A stretch of 64,000 nt of DNA from Acidobacteriota bacterium (GTDB lineage: Bacteria; Acidobacteriota; UBA6911; RPQK01; DATIPO01): assembly GCA_035471785.1 (NCBI GenBank), contig DATIPQ010000010.1:1-64000 (forward strand). Direction: 5' to 3'. Position numbers and translations under genes: made by a program. Under the pieces are notes generated by a model that worked only from the letters and a program-made list of their open reading frames with translations, did not search any database and had not been told where the DNA came from. Below, piece after piece: positions 58,844-64,000 of the stretch. The first letter of the stretch is position 1; the number at the start of each line of letters is the position of its first letter.

Positions 58844-58945
58844 TAGCGAGCAGCCTCATACCGCCGAGAGCAAACAGGCCCTCGGCGCGGTCGCTGCAAC
58901 TTGATTCGTGTGTGAACTTGTCGGCCACCTCGTGGCCCTAGCCTG
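58844..58945 (+). repeat. Copy 2 of the imperfect ~100-bp intergenic repeat
   Basis: It starts 4 bp after the transporter stop and reaches into the 3' end of the convergent peptidase gene. Two stems are perfect here: CGCCGAG/CTCGGCG (58862-58868 with 58881-58887) and GGCCAC/GTGGCC with a CTC loop (58923-58937). See copy 1 at 16640. Confidence 0.75.
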
Positions 58946-60566
58946 GGGGAGAGCCCCAGGCGTCCCGCCAGATCAGCAACTCGCCTCGGGGATCCAGCCG
59001 AATCTGGAAGGGCTCTCGGGGACAAGAGAAGGAAAAGGCTTCGACCCGGCTGTCGATTCGGCGGCGTATGTTCCGCCTGCTGGAGGATGTGCGGATCTCG
59101 ATGTCCACGTCGAGGTCATAGGGTACGGTGTGCTGGCGCACGGTAGCCCGGCAGGGCTCCCGGCCCTCGGCCGTCCTCGACTCGACCTCTAAGACCGGCA
59201 TTCCCGTCCGCGTCATCCACTGGGTCCAGAAGCGCTGGAAGCGGGCCTGCGGCGGACTGGAGCGGGCGAACTCGCGGCGCAAGTCCTCCAGGCTCAACCT
59301 CTGGTTCTCGAACTTCTCCAGCACAGTCCTGAGAACCTGGAAGAAGACTTCGTCGCCGACACGCCGGCGCAGCATGTGCAGCACCCAGGCGCCCTTGATC
59401 CAGGCCAGCCTGAAATTGTCGTCGCCCGGAGTTCCGCCCCGCACTTTATCCAGAGGACGGTCCCTGCCCTGCCGCCACATCTCTCCGTAGCCGCGGGCCG
59501 AAACCGAGGGCAGCGGCGGCAAGCCTTCATTGAGAAAGGACAAGGCCGCCGACTTGCCCTGGCGTGCTTCCAGGCTGAGCAGGTAGCCGTACTGCGCCAG
59601 CCCCTCGCTCAGCAACAGAGCAGTATCGGCCTCGGGACGCACTTTGAACCACCACCAGGCATGGGCCGATTCGTGGGCGAAGACGACTTCAAAGACTTCA
59701 GGTGAGCGGCTGGCGGCGGCGCTGGCAACAAACATCCCGTGGGCCGGAGCCCCGCCCACCGAAGTGGTGTCCGAGGGCAGCAGCGCCACCTTGTAGGGAC
59801 TCCAGGGGAAGGTTCCAAAACGCTCCTGCAAGGGCCGCAGCAGCGCCTCCAGCCAGCGGGCCAGGCGCAATGGGTTGGAGATCTCCTCTCGGGGATAGAG
59901 GATGTCGATGGTCAGTCCGCCTCTCCGCAGACGCTGCAAGGCCAGTTCTCCAGCCGCAAAGGATCGGCCCTGATCAGCGTCTATCTGCCAACGCCAAACC
60001 GTTCCTTGCGTGCCGTTCCTGCTGTCCTTCTTGTCCAGCAGCCGACCGGTAGCCACCGCTCTCCAGTCCGGCGGAACTTGCAGCGTGAGCTGTCCTGGAG
60101 CCTCGAAAGATCCGCCCTGAGGGTAGGGATACCAGAGGTCGCCGGCATTGGCCACTGCCGCCCTCTCCGATACCGCAAAGCTGTCGGCGGCGGGAAGTCG
60201 GCGGGGCAGGCTGCGAAAGGAGAACTCGACCTCGACCTGCCCGCCCGGAGGTACCGGCTCTTCAAATTCCACTTCCAGATTGCGCCGATCGGGGGAGAAG
60301 GCCAAGGCGGCCGGCGCGGGAACGGAAGCGTCGTGAAACTCGCCGTTCGCCCGCGGGAAGGCCAGCACAAGCCGATGGTTGGGAGCCCTTCCCGGCCACC
60401 TCGCCAGCATTCGTCCCTGCGCCATCAGCCGATGCCCGGATGGGTCAACTCGCACCTCCAGGTCGAGGCGGGTCATCTTCCACGGAGAGGCCGCTTGAGG
60501 GCCGGCAGGCTGAGGCGCAGCCGGGCTCGCTGCTGTGAAGAATCCGACAGCCGCCAACACGCTCAT
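58938..60566 (-). CDS. M1-type (gluzincin) metallopeptidase
   Basis: 542 residues. A probable signal peptide (VLAAVGFFTAASPAAPQPAG) is followed by an M1-like N-terminal beta domain and the catalytic domain with HESAHAWWWF. The third zinc ligand Glu lies exactly 18 residues after the second His (LLLSEGLAQYGY), giving HExxH-x18-E. The GxMEN exopeptidase motif of aminopeptidase N is replaced by GGAPAHGMF, so substrate choice differs from PepN. It is exported and probably works on peptides in the periplasm. It lies 26 bp after the GWxTD gene, likely in the same operon. Confidence 0.87.
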   Translation of the reverse strand: MSVLAAVGFFTAASPAAPQPAGPQAASPWKMTRLDLEVRVDPSGHRLMAQGRMLARWPGRAPNHRLVLAFPRANGEFHDASVPAPAALAFSPDRRNLEVEFEEPVPPGGQVEVEFSFRSLPRRLPAADSFAVSERAAVANAGDLWYPYPQGGSFEAPGQLTLQVPPDWRAVATGRLLDKKDSRNGTQGTVWRWQIDADQGRSFAAGELALQRLRRGGLTIDILYPREEISNPLRLARWLEALLRPLQERFGTFPWSPYKVALLPSDTTSVGGAPAHGMFVASAAASRSPEVFEVVFAHESAHAWWWFKVRPEADTALLLSEGLAQYGYLLSLEARQGKSAALSFLNEGLPPLPSVSARGYGEMWRQGRDRPLDKVRGGTPGDDNFRLAWIKGAWVLHMLRRRVGDEVFFQVLRTVLEKFENQRLSLEDLRREFARSSPPQARFQRFWTQWMTRTGMPVLEVESRTAEGREPCRATVRQHTVPYDLDVDIEIRTSSSRRNIRRRIDSRVEAFSFSCPREPFQIRLDPRGELLIWRDAWGSPPG

Positions 60567-60592
60567 AGGCTTAAGACGTCTGATGGCGGCAC

Positions 60593-62227
60593 CTATTCGA
60601 GGCTTGCCGCCACCACCTCAAAGGGCACTTGGCGGCGAAGGAACTGGCCTGAGATGAGGTCACGGACTTGCAGCAGCAGGGTGTAGGATCCCGCTTCCAG
60701 ATCGGCGGTGGTCACGAAATAGGCTGCCGTAAGGGCCTCGTGGCGAAGTCCCAGGTTGCGCTGCGGGTGCATCCTCGCCTCCTCCCAGGACGTGCCCCCG
60801 GGAACCAAGGCATAGCTCCATTCCACATCGGGCTCTCCGCTGGAAGAGTCGGTGGCGAAACCGTAGACCTCGAAGGCCATGGCCATGCGCGAGCCGCGCA
60901 GGAAGCGCGATTCAGGCTGGGGATAGACCTTGAGTCCCATGCGGGTTGCGAAAGCTTCGCTCAATGCGCCGTCCGGGGCCACGGGCGCCACCCGCGAGGC
61001 CAGCACCACGTCGCTCATCCACAGCGAATCGGGCGGTTGGGGAACGCGGATGGAGGTCTCCGCGGTCGCCAGCTTGCCGCTGTGAGAATCGCGCGCCACC
61101 AAAGTCAACTTGTAGCGTCCCGGTCCCAGCGGGATCTTCTTCTGATAAGCCAGATCCCCCTCGGTCCCCACCGAATGAGCCAGCAGGCGGTCTTCGAACT
61201 CATAGTCGATGCGTCCGCCCAGCGTCTCGACCGCGCCGTAAAGATCGACCTCGGCCTTCCAAAGTCCGGCCTGCTCAAAGCGCACCTCCTGGGCGGGAAG
61301 GTAGATGGTGGCGGCGGCCAGCACGCGCTCGGGACTCATCCACATGCGGTCGACCCGCAGCCTCAAGGGCAAGCTGTCGTAGCTGACGCTGGCTTGGACG
61401 TGTCCCTGCAAGTCGGGAAAGCGGTATTGGGGAGGACGGCGCAGATCGAAGTAGTTTTCCAGGCTCTCGAAGGGATTGTCGCTCTCCCTGAGGGGGGAGT
61501 CGCCTTCCAGTCCCAGACCCCGCCCGAAGTGGGCGCTGCGGAGGCGCCCGGCCCGGCTGCTCAGGCCCGCCAGCTCGCCCAAGGTCTGCCCCTGTCCCCC
61601 CACGTAAAGCAGGGCGTCTTTTTCGGAGTCGTGGCGGGCGATGCGGTATTCGCCGCTGCTCAGGGGATCCACGAATTCGATCTCCACCGCCCGCCCCAGG
61701 TGTTCCACGTAGTTGTAGCTCCACACCTCGTAAGGCACGGTGGTGGTGGTGCCGCCTCCTTCGTCCACAGGACGCACGTAGCGTCCACCGGTGGGATGGC
61801 GTTCGATGGAATCGGGCGGCCCCAGGAGGATGTAGATGCGTCCCCGGTCGGTGGCCCATCCGTCGATGCCCGACTTGAAGTGATCGTTGGCGTAGGCGAT
61901 GCGCCGGTAGTGCTCCTGGCGGAACTCGTTGACTCCCGAGCCCGGACTCTCGTCGCGACGCCTCCAGAACTGCTCGATAAAAGCGTCGCGCTCCCGGTCG
62001 GTGCTCAGTTGCTGAAAGATCTCACGTTCCTCTTCGGTGATGATGTAGGCCACGTCCTCTTTCAGCCAGCGCTGGTAGTAGTCGACCTTCTCTTCCTGCC
62101 GCTGAGCTGCCCCCTCTTCCCCAGGACGGGCCGGAAGGACGCTCAAGAACAGCACCCACACCCCTAGCAACGCCGTCCAAGACCGGCGCCCGCCTGAGCC
62201 CTCCACGCGGTAGTTTCGAATATCCAT
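60593..62227 (-). CDS. GWxTD-domain exported protein
   Basis: 544 residues from the ATG at 62227. A signal peptide (WTALLGVWVLFLSVLPARP) is followed by the GWxTD domain (residues ~45-200). YYQRWLKEDVAYIITEEEREIF, FWRRRD and HYRRIAYANDHFKSGIDGWATDRGRIYILLGPP are the diagnostic segments. Beta-rich domains follow. The function of GWxTD proteins is not known; they are frequent in Acidobacteriota and Ignavibacteria/Bacteroidota. Its promoter carries the same operator as the deoxysugar cluster, which links it to that regulon. Confidence 0.92.
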   Translation of the reverse strand: MDIRNYRVEGSGGRRSWTALLGVWVLFLSVLPARPGEEGAAQRQEEKVDYYQRWLKEDVAYIITEEEREIFQQLSTDRERDAFIEQFWRRRDESPGSGVNEFRQEHYRRIAYANDHFKSGIDGWATDRGRIYILLGPPDSIERHPTGGRYVRPVDEGGGTTTTVPYEVWSYNYVEHLGRAVEIEFVDPLSSGEYRIARHDSEKDALLYVGGQGQTLGELAGLSSRAGRLRSAHFGRGLGLEGDSPLRESDNPFESLENYFDLRRPPQYRFPDLQGHVQASVSYDSLPLRLRVDRMWMSPERVLAAATIYLPAQEVRFEQAGLWKAEVDLYGAVETLGGRIDYEFEDRLLAHSVGTEGDLAYQKKIPLGPGRYKLTLVARDSHSGKLATAETSIRVPQPPDSLWMSDVVLASRVAPVAPDGALSEAFATRMGLKVYPQPESRFLRGSRMAMAFEVYGFATDSSSGEPDVEWSYALVPGGTSWEEARMHPQRNLGLRHEALTAAYFVTTADLEAGSYTLLLQVRDLISGQFLRRQVPFEVVAASLE

Positions 62228-62235
62228 AGCAACTT

Positions 62236-62248
62236 GAAACTCAGTTTC
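62236..62248. promoter_or_regulatory. Operator-like palindrome, site 5
   Basis: GAAACTCAGTTTC, perfect match (15-bp symmetry with flanking T/A). It begins two bases after the -10 of the GWxTD promoter and 8 bp upstream of the ATG. Confidence 0.7.
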
Positions 62249-62250
62249 AT

Positions 62251-62280
62251 ATTCTACCAGCCGCCCCTCCATCCCGACAA
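62251..62280 (-). promoter_or_regulatory. Predicted promoter of the GWxTD gene
   Basis: Read on the minus strand: TTGTCG (62280-62275), 18 bp, TAGAAT (62256-62251). It has the same 18-bp spacer and the same position of the operator directly after the -10 as the TonB-receptor promoter. Confidence 0.55.
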
Positions 62281-62350
62281 CCTCGGCAGGCTGCGGTTTA
62301 AAAGAGCAGGCGGCTCGAGGCACTGGCCCGTGCGGTCATCGTCTGGGCGG

Positions 62351-64000
62351 TCATCGTCTCATGCGTTCCAGGTAGAGCGCTTCCACCTCGCGGACGGCTT
62401 CCAGCAGAGCCTCGCGGTTTTGGCGCAGGGTTTCGCTGCGGACGGCGTCGGTGGTGGGGTCGCTTTCGTCGTCGGCCAGTTCGTGAAGCCGATGCCTGAG
62501 GGTGTGCTCGAGGTCTCTCAGGCGCGAAAGCCAGACCCACATCATCTCTCGCGCCGATTCCTTTTCAGTCAGCGAAGGCAGGCCCCGGATGTTGACGTAG
62601 ACGGGCGCCGAATGGGCCAGCGCGGGGGCGACAGCCCACCCTTCCTCTTGCTCTCCCGAAGGCCCTGAATGAGGCGCCTGGCGCATGAGCATGGGGGGTA
62701 CCCAGGCATCGCTCTTAAGTCCCGAGGCCCTGAGGGCCAGCCATCCCGCCTGTTCGACAGGCCGGGTCAGCGAAAAGCCGATTTCGCCTTCCTCGGCCTG
62801 GGGCAGAAAGGTTTCGACGACCAGGCCGTTTTCAACCAGTTCCAGTCTCTCGACATCGTCCCTTTGCCCGTTGAATCGCACCGAGCCTTCGATGCGCACC
62901 GGGCCGGGCTCTGGCAACAGCAGTTCCTGTCCCATGCCGCGGTCCTCCACGCGCAAGCTCAGCATGGGGCCGTTGGTGACGAAGACCCGGCCTTGCCGGA
63001 CCGCTTCAAGCCAGGACTCGAAAGTCAGCTCGCCCTCCACCTCGGCGTAGAACCGCTCCCATCCCGGAATGGGTCCCACCGGGTAATCGGTCCCGGCCAG
63101 GGGAACCAGGCGGAAACCCGAGTTGAGCGCCGTGTACCAGACCGAGTAGTCGACCGTGTTGAACTGCAGCACCTCCAGGAAATCGATCAGTCCCGTGGGC
63201 AGGTCCAGAGCCAGTCCGTTCTGGGCGTGAAAAATGGTGCCCTGGTGAGCGTAGCCGTTGACGGTGCCCTGGCGGCGCCCCTCTTCGAAGGAGTGGCGGT
63301 AGACCAGGTAGTGCTTTGACTGATAGATGGGCTCGCGGGTCCCCAGCATGATGGTATGACCCAGGAAGGGAGTACGCGGATTTTCTTGTCCCGAGGCCAG
63401 GATATGGCCCTCTGACTGGTAGTGTCCGGCCTCGCCGTGGGCGTACTGGACGGCGTTGTGGAAGTGGCGGGAATGTCCCCACTGGAGCAGATTCGCGACA
63501 TGCAGGTCTTCGGCCTGCATCCAGGTGACGATGTGGGAGTTGAGGGCGGCCAGCGGGCGCGGGATGTGGAGGTGATCGTCGGCACTGTACCAGCCTTGCT
63601 GCGGCATGTTGACCCAGCGCGAAAGCCTCAGCTCGAGGCTGGCCGGTTGGCTGCCGTCCACCGCCAACTCTTGCTCAGCCACCCGGTATTCGAGGCCTTT
63701 GAAGGCTCTCACCCGGTAGCGTCCCCGGGGGAGCCTCACTTGACAGCCTCCGGCGCAATAGAATTGCTCGCTGCGCATGTAGAGGTTGTTGATGCGGCGG
63801 CTGAGTCGGCTCAGGTGTTCTTGCAGCTCGGGTGTGGACGGAGGCTCATCGCCATGGTTGATCAACTGGTCGGGACCCACCCTGAGAGCGTCTTCGGCCA
63901 CATAAAACGTCCCCTCCTCTCCCCGCACCTCGAGTCGCGCCGGGGTTGCCGCCCCGCTTTCGGCGTCCACAGTCAGCAAGCGAACAGCCAACGCCTCTTC
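62351..64000 (-). CDS. CehA/McbA-like metallohydrolase (PHP fold), N-terminus cut by window edge
   Basis: The frame is open to the window edge, so about 549 residues are visible and the true start is outside. WYSADDHLHIPR corresponds to the GDLHxH metal motif of CehA/McbA proteins, with further His/Asp sites in EDLHVANLLQWGHSRHFHN, LGHTIMLG and PLAGTDYPVG. The region before it is a beta domain (RVGPDQLINHGDEP, RLPRGRYRVRAFKGLEYR). The C-terminal ~100 residues are helical and charged. The family includes carbaryl-type ester hydrolases and many uncharacterised proteins; a natural role in glycan or phosphoester cleavage is possible. Confidence 0.8.
   Translation of the reverse strand, partial: EEALAVRLLTVDAESGAATPARLEVRGEEGTFYVAEDALRVGPDQLINHGDEPPSTPELQEHLSRLSRRINNLYMRSEQFYCAGGCQVRLPRGRYRVRAFKGLEYRVAEQELAVDGSQPASLELRLSRWVNMPQQGWYSADDHLHIPRPLAALNSHIVTWMQAEDLHVANLLQWGHSRHFHNAVQYAHGEAGHYQSEGHILASGQENPRTPFLGHTIMLGTREPIYQSKHYLVYRHSFEEGRRQGTVNGYAHQGTIFHAQNGLALDLPTGLIDFLEVLQFNTVDYSVWYTALNSGFRLVPLAGTDYPVGPIPGWERFYAEVEGELTFESWLEAVRQGRVFVTNGPMLSLRVEDRGMGQELLLPEPGPVRIEGSVRFNGQRDDVERLELVENGLVVETFLPQAEEGEIGFSLTRPVEQAGWLALRASGLKSDAWVPPMLMRQAPHSGPSGEQEEGWAVAPALAHSAPVYVNIRGLPSLTEKESAREMMWVWLSRLRDLEHTLRHRLHELADDESDPTTDAVRSETLRQNREALLEAVREVEALYLERMRR

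Noticed and set aside
1-64000. CRISPR arrays, tRNA/rRNA genes, insertion sequences, phage or conjugative genes, att sites
   Set aside because: Looked for repeat-spacer patterns, tRNA-like cloverleaf ends, transposase or integrase motifs; none recognised by eye. A covariance-model search would be needed to exclude small RNA genes.

Overview
The window is 64 kb of high-GC Gram-negative bacterial chromosome and looks most like an Acidobacteriota genome. That assignment is an inference from the gene families: a TonB-dependent receptor with an N-terminal carboxypeptidase-regulatory-like domain, a GWxTD-domain protein, an exported TPR-CHAT protein, many SDRs and SGNH proteins, and many TTG/GTG starts. 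No rRNA, tRNA, CRISPR array, insertion sequence or phage gene was seen. Both edges cut genes: an Smr-domain protein at the left and a CehA/McbA-like metallohydrolase at the right.

Layout. (1) 1-4.8 kb, minus strand: PfkB kinase, SDR, LarA-like nickel-pincer enzyme and partial Smr protein, plus an exported protein of unknown function. (2) 4.9-13.5 kb: a TraB-family membrane protein, a YigZ/IMPACT protein, a formylglycine-enzyme-like protein, and a heavy-metal RND efflux pair (CzcA/CusA pump and lipoprotein adaptor) behind a small Cys-rich exported protein. A TPR protein follows. (3) 13.5-18.6 kb: a broken redoxin gene with UGA at the first active-site Cys, a very basic exported protein, an NtrB/NtrC-like two-component pair, a tandem UspA protein and small unknowns. 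(4) 18.6-26.6 kb, minus strand: a TPR-CHAT putative protease, then an MBOAT acyltransferase with two SGNH proteins, probably an O-acylation module.

(5) 26.7-43.1 kb, minus strand: a tightly packed run with many ATGA/GTGA overlaps. In transcription order it encodes a branched-chain 2-oxoacid dehydrogenase E1-alpha, a leucine-dehydrogenase-like enzyme, a GH78 alpha-L-rhamnosidase, a DUF4432 aldose-epimerase-like protein, an RpiR regulator, a class II aldolase, an FGGY kinase and a RhaI-type L-rhamnose isomerase. LutA, LutB, LutC, a 2-keto-3-deoxyfuconate-dehydrogenase-like SDR, an FAH-family hydrolase and a LysM/MltD-like protein follow. (6) 43.1-57.7 kb: a second SDR, a clan-A glycosidase lipoprotein, an SMP-30 lactonase, an amidohydrolase, a decayed dehydrogenase, an alpha/alpha-toroid protein, an enolase-superfamily sugar-acid dehydratase, a three-subunit molybdenum hydroxylase (CoxS/L/M-like) and the TonB receptor. 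(7) 57.9-64 kb: a DMT transporter, an M1-type peptidase, the GWxTD protein and the partial CehA-like protein.

Regions 5 and 6 read as one 6-deoxysugar (L-rhamnose, possibly also L-fucose) utilisation supercluster. It carries the parts of two routes: isomerase/kinase/aldolase giving DHAP and L-lactaldehyde, and dehydrogenase/lactonase/dehydratase/dehydrogenase/hydrolase giving pyruvate and L-lactate. LutABC sits where both would converge. The promoters of this cluster share a palindrome, GAAACTNAGTTTC, at or next to predicted promoter elements (43070, 43946, 47708, 54233). It also occurs in front of the GWxTD gene (62236), with weaker copies at 47677 and 54093. This looks like an undescribed regulon, with the RpiR protein as the candidate regulator. 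Several of its transcripts appear to be leaderless.

A separate curiosity is an imperfect ~100-bp repeat with two conserved hairpins, lying just downstream of two unrelated genes (16640 and 58844). All functional calls come from reading motifs and gene order. No database search was possible.
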